Shown: one piece after another, positions 16,166-25,436 of the stretch | How positions within the stretch are numbered: the stretch's first letter is position 1 | Layout of the letters: each line of letters opens with the position of its first letter | From: Burkholderiaceae bacterium | GTDB lineage: Bacteria; Pseudomonadota; Gammaproteobacteria; Burkholderiales; Burkholderiaceae_D | Reading direction: 5' to 3' | DNA: 64,000 nt | NCBI GenBank assembly: GCA_031291325.1 | Contig: JARLJG010000042.1 | Coordinates: 62,001 to 126,000, forward strand | Made by a program: the position numbers and the translations under genes | The notes under the pieces: generated by a model | Databases searched by the model: none | What the model was told of the DNA's origin: nothing | What the model saw: the letters and a program-made list of their open reading frames with translations, nothing else

Positions 16166-16773
16166 ACTGGCTGCGATTGTCGCATCGATCGCCAATCGCT
16201 TGCCAGTAATCCGTAAATAATCGAGTCGGAAACCTCGCCGCCGACGATCCAGCGTTCGCGCAGATGGCCTTCCTTCCTGAAGCCGAGGCGCTCGACCGAT
16301 TTGGCAGAGGCGATGTTATCGGGGTGGATATCCGCTTCGATCCGATTGAGCGCCAGTTCCGAAAAGGCGTATTCCAGCAGCGCCCATTGCGCTTCATGCA
16401 TGTAGCCCTTGCCCCAGGCGTCGAGATGCAATTCGTAACCGATCTCGGCGCGCCGGCATTGTTCGTCAAGGTGAAACAGGCCGCAGGTGCCGATCAGCGA
16501 AAGGTCTTGTTTGAGTTCGATGCCCAGACGCAAATGATCGCCGGTTTGCAGCGCCTCGGCGGCGACTGCAATCAGCGCGTAGGCTTGGTCGATCGAGGTC
16601 CACGGCAGCGAACTGTGGTAGCGCATGACGGTCGGATTCGACCGAATCGACAAGATCGCCGACGCGTCCGATGCGTGCAAGGGGCGCAAGGACAAGCGTT
16701 CGGTTTGCAGCAGGACGTGGCTGAAGTTTGGCACGGGATGGCAATGGACTATGTCGGAGGTTAACGCTAGCAC
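16162..16773 (-). CDS. GNAT family N-acetyltransferase (RimJ/RimL type)
   Basis: A 203-residue acetyltransferase of the GNAT fold. It begins its conserved part at LLQTERLSLRPLHASDASAI, has a GLFHLDEQCRRAEIGYEL strand, the acetyl-CoA loop DAWGKGYMHEA, and ends with NIASAKSVERLGFRKEG, all typical of RimJ/RimL-like enzymes. These acetylate protein N-termini or small molecules; the substrate here is unknown. The annotated start is GTG; a GTG 13 codons downstream is also possible. The gene sits 26 bp after the MocR-type regulator on the same strand. Confidence 0.85.
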   Translation of the reverse strand: MLALTSDIVHCHPVPNFSHVLLQTERLSLRPLHASDASAILSIRSNPTVMRYHSSLPWTSIDQAYALIAVAAEALQTGDHLRLGIELKQDLSLIGTCGLFHLDEQCRRAEIGYELHLDAWGKGYMHEAQWALLEYAFSELALNRIEADIHPDNIASAKSVERLGFRKEGHLRERWIVGGEVSDSIIYGLLASDWRSMRQSQPV

Positions 16774-16799
16774 AACCCGGCATGCCTTGGAAGATGGGG

Positions 16800-18269
16800 C
16801 TACGCGGTGCGCGCAGATTGTTCCGCGCGTATGCTGACAAGCGGGTCATCCGCGACACGATGCACAATTTCTCCGAGCCGGCGTATCGCCGCTTCGATGG
16901 CCGGCGTCCACGCATTGCCGCAATTGAGGCGGATGTAGTTGCGCAAGTTGCCGGTCGGCGAGAATAGCGTGCCCGGCATCAGTGCGATGCCATTGGCAAT
17001 CGCCTGCTCGTGCACCGCAAAGCCGTCTACTTGCTCCGGCATCTTGATCCAAAGCACGAAGCCGCCTTGCGGTTCCGAGAACGTGCATTCGGACGGGAAC
17101 GAGGCCGCTACCGCATCGGACATTTGCGCCAGTCGTTGCGCCAGTATGCGGCGCATCTTGCGCAACTGGTTGTCGTAACTGCCGCCGGCGACGAAATCGG
17201 CCAGCACCGCCTGGAAAAAATGACCGGTCGCGCCGCTCGACAAGGTCTTCAGCAAGGCCACCTGTTGCGCATAGCGGCCCGCAACGCAATAGCCGACCCG
17301 CGCTGCCGGGCTGACGGCCTTGGAAAACGACGAGCACAGCAACACGTTGCCGGTGGTGTCGTAGGCCTTGACCGGTCGCGGCTGCTCGGCGGTAAAGCAG
17401 AGATCGCCATAGATGTCGTCTTCGATCAGCGGCACTTGATGCAACGCCAACAGGAATGCTAGCCGCTTCTTGTTTTCATCCGGCATGATGCTGCCGAGCG
17501 GATTATTGGCATTCGGGATCAACAGGCAGGCATCGACCAGGCCCTCGTTCAACGCCAGTTCCAGCGCGTCGATGGAGATGCCGGTTTTCGGATGCGTGGG
17601 AATTTCGAGCGCCTTCATCCCCAGGCTTTCGATCAATTGCAGCAGCACGAAATAGGTCGACGATTCGACCGCAATCGTATCGCCTGCCTTGGCTACCGCG
17701 CGCAGCGATAAATTGATGGCTTCGGTGCAGGAACTGGTGACAACGATTTCGGCCGGATCGAGTTTGCCCCAGTCGACAGCGCGGCGCACAATCTGGCGGA
17801 TGAAATTCGGTTCGTTGGTGTCGACGCAACTGACCCGCGCCAGCAGCGCCGGGTCGCGCCGTGCCAGCGAACTGACGGTTTGCTGTATGCGCTTGATCGG
17901 CAGCAGTTCGTCCGGTGGCCATGCCGAGCCAAGCTGGATCACGCCAGGCGCCTCGTTGGCCCGCAGGACGCGCATCAACTGATTGGTGATGCCGACAAAT
18001 GCCGGTTCTTGCGAGCATTCGCCCGCCTGCACCGCGAGCATGGTCCTTGGCCGGTGGCGGACGTAATAACCGGCTTGCGGCTTGGCATCGATCAGACCGC
18101 GATCTTCGAGCAAGCGCAACGCCTGTATCACGGTCGAAATCGACAGCCGCTTTTGCTGGGCCAGGTGGCGGATCGACGGCAAGCGTTCGCCGGGAGCAAA
18201 TATTCTGCTCGCAATCAAACCGCTCAGTTCGGCTGCCAATTGTTCGTATAGGTTGGATTGGAATGACAT
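16800..18269 (-). CDS. MocR-type GntR regulator with aminotransferase domain
   Basis: A 489-residue fusion. Residues 1-75 form a GntR winged helix-turn-helix (SRIFAPGERLPSIRHLAQQK, then SISTVIQALRLLEDRGLI). After a linker, residues 120-489 form a class I aminotransferase-like domain with the PLP-lysine segment SSFSKAVSPAARVGY. MocR regulators use PLP or an amino compound as effector and often control PLP, GABA, taurine or amino acid genes. The GNAT gene 26 bp downstream is the probable operon partner, and the divergent DUF2917 gene a possible target. Confidence 0.88.
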   Translation of the reverse strand: MSFQSNLYEQLAAELSGLIASRIFAPGERLPSIRHLAQQKRLSISTVIQALRLLEDRGLIDAKPQAGYYVRHRPRTMLAVQAGECSQEPAFVGITNQLMRVLRANEAPGVIQLGSAWPPDELLPIKRIQQTVSSLARRDPALLARVSCVDTNEPNFIRQIVRRAVDWGKLDPAEIVVTSSCTEAINLSLRAVAKAGDTIAVESSTYFVLLQLIESLGMKALEIPTHPKTGISIDALELALNEGLVDACLLIPNANNPLGSIMPDENKKRLAFLLALHQVPLIEDDIYGDLCFTAEQPRPVKAYDTTGNVLLCSSFSKAVSPAARVGYCVAGRYAQQVALLKTLSSGATGHFFQAVLADFVAGGSYDNQLRKMRRILAQRLAQMSDAVAASFPSECTFSEPQGGFVLWIKMPEQVDGFAVHEQAIANGIALMPGTLFSPTGNLRNYIRLNCGNAWTPAIEAAIRRLGEIVHRVADDPLVSIRAEQSARTA

Positions 18270-18445
18270 CGTGCTATTGTCCGGCTGGCTCGGGATGTGA
18301 TATAGATACAGTGGGCGTCAAATTCGACCAGTACAGTATAGTAAATTCGTAACTGTGTCGATTACAATTTTGATTCGCTGCATCTGTTATGGCTTGCTGC
18401 GGCGCAGTACCATGAGCTTCAGATTGGACAGTTCAGGAAGATTTT

Positions 18446-18805
18446 ATGCAACCACGAGTACAAAGGGCAACCAGGAAATATATCGATTTCGCCCTGGTCG
18501 AGGATTACCCATTGCGTTTTTCCAAGGCCAAGGGACGACGGGTCGAATGCCTTTCCGGCGTGGTGTGGATTACCGCCTATAACGAGCTATCGGATTACAT
18601 GCTGAGGGCCGGCGAAGTATTCGTCATCCCCAATAATGGCTTGACCTTGATCGAGGCCATCGGGGATTGCCGCGTGCGGATCGATCTGCCCAACCTGTTC
18701 CTTCATGTACTGCATCGTTTGCTGGTTTTGTGCGGCTGGGATCGCCTGGTGTTGGGGGCGAACCGATTGCGCAACTTCCTGCAGATGCCCGACTGGTTGC
18801 GTTGA
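18446..18805 (+). CDS. DUF2917 domain protein
   Basis: A 119-residue cytosolic protein with the DUF2917 core: RVECLSGVVWITAYNELSDY, then RAGEVFVIPNNGLTLIEAI. It reads like a small cupin-like beta barrel that ends in a hydrophobic helix. No catalytic residues are known for the family. It diverges from the MocR regulator and converges on the GGDEF gene. Confidence 0.75.
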   Translation: MQPRVQRATRKYIDFALVEDYPLRFSKAKGRRVECLSGVVWITAYNELSDYMLRAGEVFVIPNNGLTLIEAIGDCRVRIDLPNLFLHVLHRLLVLCGWDRLVLGANRLRNFLQMPDWLR

Positions 18806-18839
18806 GGCTAGCGTGGCGAAACCCAGCGATTCGTCCGTT

Positions 18840-20930
18840 CTAAATCTTCTCCATCGATGCCTGCGTTGCAGCGGGGCCGGGGATCCGCTGAATCTTGACC
18901 GCTCCGCGCGCGACCGCATGCTCCAGATCGCCCTGCAATAATTCGGCCAATTCGCTTGGCGGCACGTCGATGTTACCCACGCCGATCGCTTGATTGCGTC
19001 CCTGTGCCTTAGCCATGTACAGCGCGGCGTCGGCCAGTTGCAAGGCTTTTTCCCAGTTCAATTCATTGTCGGCGCCGTCGGCTTGCGGTAGCGAAATGAA
19101 GCCGATTGAAGTCGTCACCGAAATGCTGCGTTCTTCCACTACGAAGGCGGTGCGCGCGACCGTATCGAGCACGCGTTGGATGACGGTGGTCAGGTGCTCG
19201 ATCGGTATATGGTTGAGAAAGATCAGGAATTCCTCGCCGCCCCAGCGCATCAGCATGTCGTTTTCGCGCATGATTAGCTGCAATCGCCGGCTGATTTCCA
19301 CCAGCACCAAATCGCCGGCTGTGTGCCCGTAGTTATCATTGATTAGCTTGAAATGATCGATGTCGAGCAAGACCAGCGCATGCGGAGGGGCAACCGGGCC
19401 GGTCGCGCGTCGTTCGACCATTCGCGAGCGGATTTTCATCTTGTCCTGGAAAGCGCGGCGGTTCAGCAACCCGGTCAGCGGGTCGTGCGTCGACTGTTGT
19501 TCCAGCTTCAGATTGGTTTCATGCAACTCGCGATTGCTTTTCCGCACTTTGCGGTACAGCAAGGCGATGGTAACGGCAACCGCCCCAACTGCCAACGTGG
19601 ACAGGAGCGAGACGATGCGTTGCAGGCTTTTGTTTTTGAGTTCGATGCTTTGCACCTGGTTTTTTTGTTCCAGCGCTTCGATTTGTTTTTCGCGCTGGCT
19701 GGCGTCGAATTTGGCCTTCATCTCGGTAAGGGCGCGGTCGCGGTCGGTGCGGAACAATTCCGCCGTCAAACTGCGCTGTTCTTGCATTGCCTTCAGCGCC
19801 TCCATATACAGACCGGCTTTTTCGTAGGCTGTGGACAACTGGCCCAGTACCGTCTCAATATCCGGCTTCGCGTTCCCTTTGCGGAAAAACGCGATGCCGC
19901 TATCGACCTCCGCTACGCCTTGAGGGACGTTGCCCAGGCCCATATGACACAATCCCTGGTTGACCATTGCGGAGGCCTCCAGCGAGCCGTCGCCCAACTT
20001 GTGCGCCAGCGGGATTGCCTGCTGCGCAAACTTCACGCAAGAGGGGTAATGGCCTTGGCTCAACGAGACGTCGGCCAGATTGTTCAAAATGATGCCTTCG
20101 TTGCGCCGATCGAGTATTTTGTGGGCAATTGCCAACGCTTCCAGGTAGGTCTTGGCGGCGTCGTCCAGTTTTCCCTGCTCGGCGTACGTGTATCCGCGAT
20201 CGATCGTCAAGGTCACCAGCATTCCTTGGGCCCCCAGGCTTGCCGCCAATTCGGTTGCCTTGGCATTGTATTCCAGCGCCATTTGCGGGTTTTTCAAGCT
20301 CAGGTAAAGCGTGCTGATGCTATCCATTGCGTCGACGCGGCGCAATTCGGCATGCCGGTTGCCTTCTTCCAGCGAACCCATGACCACCAATTGGTGTTGC
20401 AGCGCGGACTGGAAATTGCCCAATGCGCTGTAGACGATCGAAGCGGTGCTGTTGACGCGGCCGGTCAGTTTTTTGTCGTTGACGCGGCTGGCGATCAGGA
20501 GCGCTTGTTCGATCACGGGGGCAGCAAGGTCGAGCTTGCCCTGGTCCTTCAACAAGCTGGCTTGATAATTCAAGGCCATCGCGTTGGCCCGATCGTCGTG
20601 ATAACGGGTTCCCAGTGCGCCAAGCTCGATATTGAGTTTGCTCGCTTCCGATGGCTGGCCGGTGCGGATATACATCGCAATCACCGCTTCCAGCGCTTCT
20701 CTCCGATCGTCCAGGGCTGCGTCGGCACGCAAGTCTTTCAAAAGAGCGACCAATTGTTTGAGCGACTCGTCTTGTTGCGTTTCGGCCAAGTCCTGCAGCG
20801 CCACGATTTTTGCTTGAATCGGCGTGGGTTCGGTTTCGGCTGCCCGCAAGGCGACCGCATGCAGGCACAACAAGGCTCCCCCCAGACCTAGAAGGAAGCG
20901 AGAGAAAAATTGGAGCGCTTGCATTCGCAT
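18840..20930 (-). CDS. TPR-containing diguanylate cyclase (GGDEF)
   Basis: About 696 residues. A signal-like N-terminus (FLLGLGGALLCLHAVALRAAE) precedes a long tetratricopeptide region (residues 60-400), a coiled coil, one transmembrane segment (LLSTLAVGAVAVTIALLY) and a C-terminal GGDEF domain. The active-site loop is RWGGEEF and the RxxD inhibitory site (REND) lies five residues before it, so it should make c-di-GMP and be product-inhibited. The periplasmic TPR part is the presumed sensor. The start is uncertain: 20930, 20924 and a GTG at 20960 are all possible. Confidence 0.87.
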   Translation of the reverse strand: MRMQALQFFSRFLLGLGGALLCLHAVALRAAETEPTPIQAKIVALQDLAETQQDESLKQLVALLKDLRADAALDDRREALEAVIAMYIRTGQPSEASKLNIELGALGTRYHDDRANAMALNYQASLLKDQGKLDLAAPVIEQALLIASRVNDKKLTGRVNSTASIVYSALGNFQSALQHQLVVMGSLEEGNRHAELRRVDAMDSISTLYLSLKNPQMALEYNAKATELAASLGAQGMLVTLTIDRGYTYAEQGKLDDAAKTYLEALAIAHKILDRRNEGIILNNLADVSLSQGHYPSCVKFAQQAIPLAHKLGDGSLEASAMVNQGLCHMGLGNVPQGVAEVDSGIAFFRKGNAKPDIETVLGQLSTAYEKAGLYMEALKAMQEQRSLTAELFRTDRDRALTEMKAKFDASQREKQIEALEQKNQVQSIELKNKSLQRIVSLLSTLAVGAVAVTIALLYRKVRKSNRELHETNLKLEQQSTHDPLTGLLNRRAFQDKMKIRSRMVERRATGPVAPPHALVLLDIDHFKLINDNYGHTAGDLVLVEISRRLQLIMRENDMLMRWGGEEFLIFLNHIPIEHLTTVIQRVLDTVARTAFVVEERSISVTTSIGFISLPQADGADNELNWEKALQLADAALYMAKAQGRNQAIGVGNIDVPPSELAELLQGDLEHAVARGAVKIQRIPGPAATQASMEKI

Positions 20931-21270
20931 GCCGATGAAATGTCTCGTTATACCAATCACCCTCTACGCATCGTTGGGAATGCAATGGTAGTGCGCCATT
21001 GCTGTTCCCGCGTCCATGCTTTTGACGCCACAATTTTGTGTTTACCGATACCGCCTAAATCCGGAGATGACTAGCACAAAATATCATAAACAACTCCTGA
21101 AATCGACTATGGCGTTGTCATAGGGTAAATTATTTCTGCAGATACGCACACAATGCGCGAAGCATATTGGAGCGAATCGACCGCGCAGCAGGTATTTTTC
21201 CCATTGCACTCGTTTTGCCGCTCTGCTAGTCTGGAGGATAAGTCGATTGCCTGACATCAGCGAGGAAACC
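20931..21270. other. Non-coding interval before the DUF3617 gene
   Basis: No convincing gene. A plausible promoter for the DUF3617 gene lies at 21204-21232 (TTGCAC, 17 nt, TAGTCT). The rest shows no repeat or strong hairpin. Confidence 0.4.
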
Positions 21271-21813
21271 ATGAAGAAAGCAACATTGGCAGTAATGCTT
21301 ATAGTTAGTTCTGCCGCCTACGCGGATGGCGGGGCCATGCGGGCCGGCTTGTGGGAAACCAAGGTTGTGCATCAACTGGTCGATGGCCGCGACGTGAGCG
21401 AGCGGATGCGAGCGGCGATGGCAAATATGACACCGGAGCAGCGCCAGATGATGAGCGCTCATATGAAAAACATGCCGGGACAAGGTGGCGCCATTCGCCT
21501 ATGCATCAGCCCCGCAATGGCGGCCAAGCACTACATGCATACCGATCCCGACGGTCGCTGCCCGCCGACTTCGGTCAGCACCAGCGGCAACAAGACGACG
21601 TTTAGTTTCAGTTGCGCCAAGGATGGCAGAACCATATCCGGCAACGGGGTCAGCACGGTCATCGGCGACACGGCCACGACTCATTTTGAAAGCACCTCAA
21701 CCGACGCCAAAGGCACGCACTCAATGGTAGTCGATTCGGAGATGACTTATCTCGGCGCCGACTGCCAAGGCGTTACGCCTGTCGACCAACTGGCGAAAGC
21801 GCCTGGCCACTAG
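21271..21813 (+). CDS. DUF3617 family periplasmic protein
   Basis: A 180-residue secreted protein. The cleavable signal peptide (MKKATLAVMLIVSSAAYA) is followed by the family's opening GLWETKVVHQL, a Met-rich MTPEQRQMMSAHMKNM helix, a conserved CISPAMAAK, and a second Cys-containing half (CPPTSVSTSGNKTTFSFSC). Four Cys suggest disulfides in the periplasm. Family members are of unknown function. The start at 21271 has GAGGA 4-8 nt upstream; an earlier in-frame start at 21247 would spoil the signal peptide. Confidence 0.8.
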   Translation: MKKATLAVMLIVSSAAYADGGAMRAGLWETKVVHQLVDGRDVSERMRAAMANMTPEQRQMMSAHMKNMPGQGGAIRLCISPAMAAKHYMHTDPDGRCPPTSVSTSGNKTTFSFSCAKDGRTISGNGVSTVIGDTATTHFESTSTDAKGTHSMVVDSEMTYLGADCQGVTPVDQLAKAPGH

Positions 21814-21956
21814 GAGCGACTTGATGAGGCCAGATGGCCGCCGGCCACCGTTGTTACAGGTGGCCCCGGATTTATCGAAAGCCCGGACGAGCGCACCTTG
21901 CTGGTTCACGCCGCCGCAATCGGCTCAACGGTGTGGTCGGCGCGTTGGCCGCGGAC

Positions 21957-22136
21957 TCATTGAAAGCTAGTCGCGCGGCGCGGCGCGCGCACCTGTTTAT
22001 AGATATACACAATCGCGCAGACGATCAACACCGGGACGAGCAGTGGAACGAATACGTGAAACAACACTACCGCTGCAATCGCTACGGCGACTGCCGCGAC
22101 GATAAAGAAAACCAATTCGACACCCGCGAAAAGTCC
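21957..22136 (-). pseudogene. In-frame downstream half of an amber-interrupted membrane ORF
   Basis: Directly after the TAG of the 35-codon ORF at 22244-22137 the same frame stays open for 59 more codons. These encode two further hydrophobic segments (ELVFFIVAAVAVAIAAVVLF and FVPLLVPVLIVCAIVYIY) and a basic tail (KQVRAPRRA). Only a TTG start without a good ribosome site is available. It is therefore either a disabled 3' half, a readthrough product, or a separately initiated small protein. Confidence 0.45.
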
Positions 22137-22244
22137 CTAAAATAAAAGCGCCGCCACCGCCAATACAATTAGCACAGGCAGCAGACAGAGCGCCACGCAT
22201 ACCAAAATGCAGCTTGCAAAAATGATTGCCAAGGTCTTCAACAT
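22137..22244 (-). CDS. Small hydrophobic membrane protein (35 aa)
   Basis: MLKTLAIIFASCILVCVALC and following residues form a nearly continuous hydrophobic stretch of two possible helices, ending in TAG at 22137. AAGGA lies 8 nt before the ATG, so translation initiation is credible. The frame continues after the TAG with more membrane segments. A small membrane-stress or envelope protein is possible; no family is recognised. Confidence 0.5.
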   Translation of the reverse strand: MLKTLAIIFASCILVCVALCLLPVLIVLAVAALLF

Positions 22245-22488
22245 GTCGATTTCCTTTTTGTGAATTTACCGGCGCTTTACGCCGTGATTGCCATGTCTGC
22301 ACTTTAGGCGAGTGTCGGCGGGACGCACAGCGATATGCGACAGAATGCGCATTTCGCGGAATAGGCGGGGTAAGCGGGGGATTATCGGCATGGCCTTTGT
22401 GCCGCTGCCGCAGCGTGCGGCGGTCAACCAAAGCGAGTTGCACTTTCTGCCCTATAATGGCCCGATTCAATCCATGAGGAGAACGAAC

Positions 22489-23067
22489 ATGACCGTTCTG
22501 GTTTTCGGCTTGCTGCTATTTCTTGGCGTGCATTCGATACGCCTATTCGCCGACGGTTGGCGTTCGGCGCAAGTCGCGCGGCTGGGCCTCATGCCGTGGA
22601 AGGGGTTGTATGCGATCGCGTCGCTGGTCGGCTTCGGCCTGGTTATTTGGGGTTTCGGGCTGGCGCGCGCGGAACCTGTGGTCATTTGGTCGCCGCCGAC
22701 ATGGACCCGACATCTGGCCTTGCTGTTGATGTTGCTGGCGATGATCTTATTGGTCGCCGCCTATGTGCCGGGCAACCGGATCAAGGCCGCAATCGGCCAT
22801 CCGATGCTGGCGGCGACCAAGACCTGGGCCGTGGCGCATTTGCTGGCGAATGGCAACCTGGCCGATATCGTGCTATTCGGCGCCTTCCTGTCGTGGGCGA
22901 TAGCAGGCTTTATCACCTCGCGCCGCCGCGACCGCGCGGCAGGAACTACCTATCCGAGATTGGGGGCAGGGCGCGATTTGTTGACCGTCGTGCTTGGGGC
23001 GGCGGTATGGGCGGCGATTGTGTTCTATGCCCATGTGCGCTTGTTTGGGGTGAATCCGCTGGCATGA
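22489..23067 (+). CDS. NnrU family membrane protein
   Basis: A 192-residue inner-membrane protein with about five to six hydrophobic segments and the NnrU pattern: FLGVHSIRLFADGWR at the start, KGLYAIASLVGFGLVIWGF, an IGHPMLAATKTWAVAHLLANG loop with conserved His, and a final VLGAAVWAAIVFYAH segment. NnrU is linked to denitrification in other bacteria, but the family is widespread and no nitrogen-oxide genes are here. The start at 22489 has AGGAGA 7 nt upstream. Confidence 0.85.
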   Translation: MTVLVFGLLLFLGVHSIRLFADGWRSAQVARLGLMPWKGLYAIASLVGFGLVIWGFGLARAEPVVIWSPPTWTRHLALLLMLLAMILLVAAYVPGNRIKAAIGHPMLAATKTWAVAHLLANGNLADIVLFGAFLSWAIAGFITSRRRDRAAGTTYPRLGAGRDLLTVVLGAAVWAAIVFYAHVRLFGVNPLA

Positions 23068-23235
23068 TCGGCTATCTAGTGCAATTTCACTCACGCGCAC
23101 AAATCAATCGAATTGATCCGGCAAAGCGCTCAGTTGTATATTTGCCGTAAATGATACCGTCAGAAAGCTCGCAAAGCGCCAAGATCGGCGCGGGCGCTTG
23201 CGGGCGTGAGTTGCTTGGCGAAAAGGGGATTGAAT

Positions 23236-23538
23236 TCAGTGGGTAGTAAAATAGCCCGCCATATCCATCTGTTGATGAGGGATGCCGATAATGTCGATGC
23301 CGCCATTCCGAACCATGTAAAAAATCACATGTGATCCTTGGAGGTAGCTGTAATAGCCTTCCTTGATTTCCGTCCGATACCTTCCTGAAAGCGGGTTCTC
23401 GGCAAGCCACGAAAAGCGTTTATCGATGCTTTCCAGGTACCTGTCGCGCTGCTCTTTGCCCCAAGTCTTGACGGTATAGCGGCCAATATTTTTTAAATCC
23501 TCGTGAGCGCGGGGCGTGATCCTGAAAGTTGCGGTCAT
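23236..23538 (-). CDS. parE: RelE/ParE family toxin
   Basis: A 100-residue toxin. The conserved features are the N-terminal FRITPRAHEDLKNIGRYT helix, the RYRTEIKEGYYSYLQGSHVIFYM beta core, and a C-terminal IIGIPHQQMD strand. ParE members poison DNA gyrase; RelE members cleave mRNA. The ParD-type partner and the helix pattern favour ParE. Its start overlaps the antitoxin stop by 4 nt, so translation is coupled. Confidence 0.87.
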   Translation of the reverse strand: MTATFRITPRAHEDLKNIGRYTVKTWGKEQRDRYLESIDKRFSWLAENPLSGRYRTEIKEGYYSYLQGSHVIFYMVRNGGIDIIGIPHQQMDMAGYFTTH

Positions 23539-23783
23539 GCTTCTTGATCCAATTCGGCAAGCAGCCCGGCAAGCGAGTAGTTTTCGACAAATTCGCCCTT
23601 TGCCGCTTGCGCCTCGCCTTGGGCAAGGTGCAAACGCAGCGCTTCGAGCTTGCTTCTTTTGATTTCCATGTCACGCAAAGCGTCACGGATAACCTCGCTG
23701 ACCGAACCGTAGCGACCGCTTGCAACTTCGTTGCGGATAAAGGTTTCCCAATGTTCGCCAAGACTTAGGCTTGTGCTTGCCAT
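23535..23783 (-). CDS. parD: ParD-like antitoxin
   Basis: An 82-residue ribbon-helix-helix antitoxin (MASTSLSLGEHWETFIRNEV, then GRYGSVSEVIRDALRDME) with an acidic C-terminal tail that would wrap the toxin. The start at 23783 has AAGGAG upstream and is preferred over an upstream ATG. It is first in the toxin-antitoxin operon, behind a palindromic operator to which it should bind for autoregulation. Confidence 0.87.
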   Translation of the reverse strand: MASTSLSLGEHWETFIRNEVASGRYGSVSEVIRDALRDMEIKRSKLEALRLHLAQGEAQAAKGEFVENYSLAGLLAELDQEA

Positions 23784-23802
23784 AACTGACTCCTTCAACA
23801 AG

Positions 23803-23833
23803 ATATATTCAAAATGAATATATTTGAATATAT
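23803..23833. promoter_or_regulatory. Palindromic operator of the parDE operon
   Basis: ATATATTCA, 3 nt, TGAATATAT forms a perfect inverted repeat (23803-23823), and TGAATATAT is repeated once more at 23825-23833. It lies 20 bp before the parD start, where the ParD ribbon-helix-helix dimer is expected to bind. The AT-rich stretch also supplies the promoter. Confidence 0.6.
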
Positions 23834-23984
23834 GCTTGTTGTGCCGAATTGGCAAGAATTTGTTTGGCTAAGGCTCTGCCAACCATGCCCGAAAACGCGG
23901 ATTTTGCCGGTCTTGCCCGCGTGCTTACCGCGCAGTTCTGCGGCTTCTTCTCTGGCGAATTTAGCCATCCTGGATGGTAGCGGC

Positions 23985-25436
23985 TTAGAACGGGTACGCC
24001 CGTGGAGTCGTTTGAATGGTGATCCAGCGCAAATCGGTAAAGGCGTCGATACCTGCCTTGCCGCCAAAATGACCGATGCCGCTGCCCTTGACGCCGCCGA
24101 ACGGCATTTGCGGTTCGTCATGGACGGTCGGGCCATTGATATGGCAGATGCCCGATTCGATGCGCGCGGCGACGCGCATGGCGCGGGCGGTATCGCGGCT
24201 GAAAACAGCCGACGACAAGCCGTATTCGTTATCGTTGGCGCAGGCTATCGCTTCTTCGTCGCCGTCGACGCGAACGATGCCTTTGACCGGGCCGAAGGAT
24301 TCGTCGCCGTATATCTTCATGGACGAGGTTACCCGATCGAGAAGCGTCGCTGCCATCAGCGTGTTGTCTGCCTTGCCGCCGCACAATAGCGTCGCGCCTT
24401 TGGCAAGTGCGTCGTCTATCAGCGCATTGCAGCGCTCCACCGTCCTTTTGTCGACCACCGATCCGAGCACGACCGGGCCTAGACGCGGGTCGCCAAGCGG
24501 CAGGCTTTGCGCCTTGACTACCAGGCGTCGAACGAATTCGTCGGCAATCTTTTTGTCGACGATGATGCGCTCGGTCGACATGCAAATCTGACCCGAATTG
24601 GCAAACGCGCCGAATGCGGCAGCGCTCACCGCTGCATCCAGATCGGCGTCCTCCAGCACCAGTAGCGGCGCCTTGCCGCCGAGTTCCAGGACCACCGGTT
24701 TCAAATATTTGGCGCAATGCGTTGCAATGATCTTGCCGACTTGCGTCGAACCGGTGAAGTTGACGCGCCGCACCGCTTTGTGCGCGATCATCGCTTCGAC
24801 CAGCGTGCCGGCATCGGCTGGCGCATTGGTGACGAAATTGACCACGCCTTTCGGCAATCCCGCTTCCTGCATCGCTTTGACTATCAAACCGTGCGTAGCC
24901 GGGCACAGCTCCGAGCCTTTCAGGACGACAGTATTGCCGCAAGCAAGCGGCACGGCGATTGCCCGCACGCCGAGGATAACCGGCGCATTCCACGGCGCCA
25001 TGCCAAGCACTACGCCGGCGGGCTGGCGCACGCCCAGCGCCAGGTTGCCAGGGACGTCGGACGGAATTGTTTCACCGCCAATCTGGGTGGTCAGCGCGGC
25101 GGCTTCAAGCAGAATATTGGCCGCAAGGTGCACATTGAATCCAGCCCAGAGGCCGGAGGCTCCAATCTCGGCCGCCATCGCAGCCGCGAAAGCGTCACCC
25201 ATGCTCTCGATCGCATGGGCGGCTTTCGTGAGCAATGCACGGCGTTCACCCGGCCCCTTCGCCGACCACGCCGGAAAAGCGGCGGCAGCCGCCTCCACCG
25301 CGTTCAGTGCGTCGGCCACTGTTGCTGCAGGCGCCACGGTTGCCACTTGTCCATCCAGGGGATTGCGCCGTTCAAAGGTCGCACCGTTGCCGGCCTGGGT
25401 CGATTCTCCGTTGATCAACATCGCGATGGTGTTCAT
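23985..25436 (-). CDS. NAD-dependent aldehyde dehydrogenase (aromatic-aldehyde type)
   Basis: A 483-residue ALDH-superfamily enzyme oxidising an aldehyde to its acid. Cofactor-binding FTGSTQVGK, the general-base glutamate in VLELGGKAPL and the nucleophile in NSGQICMSTE are all present. Overall pattern (GMAPWNAPVILGVRAIAVPL, SGICHINGPTVHDEPQMPFGG) is close to the vanillin/salicylaldehyde dehydrogenase group, so an aromatic aldehyde is the likely substrate. The gene stands alone, 200 bp from the parDE operon, and no aromatic degradation genes adjoin it. Confidence 0.87.
   Translation of the reverse strand: MNTIAMLINGESTQAGNGATFERRNPLDGQVATVAPAATVADALNAVEAAAAAFPAWSAKGPGERRALLTKAAHAIESMGDAFAAAMAAEIGASGLWAGFNVHLAANILLEAAALTTQIGGETIPSDVPGNLALGVRQPAGVVLGMAPWNAPVILGVRAIAVPLACGNTVVLKGSELCPATHGLIVKAMQEAGLPKGVVNFVTNAPADAGTLVEAMIAHKAVRRVNFTGSTQVGKIIATHCAKYLKPVVLELGGKAPLLVLEDADLDAAVSAAAFGAFANSGQICMSTERIIVDKKIADEFVRRLVVKAQSLPLGDPRLGPVVLGSVVDKRTVERCNALIDDALAKGATLLCGGKADNTLMAATLLDRVTSSMKIYGDESFGPVKGIVRVDGDEEAIACANDNEYGLSSAVFSRDTARAMRVAARIESGICHINGPTVHDEPQMPFGGVKGSGIGHFGGKAGIDAFTDLRWITIQTTPRAYPF

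Noticed and set aside
19353-20891. A 512-codon plus-strand frame opposite the TPR-GGDEF gene
   Set aside because: The minus-strand frame has an intact GGDEF domain; the opposite frame is low in structure and motif-free, typical of antisense to GC-rich genes.
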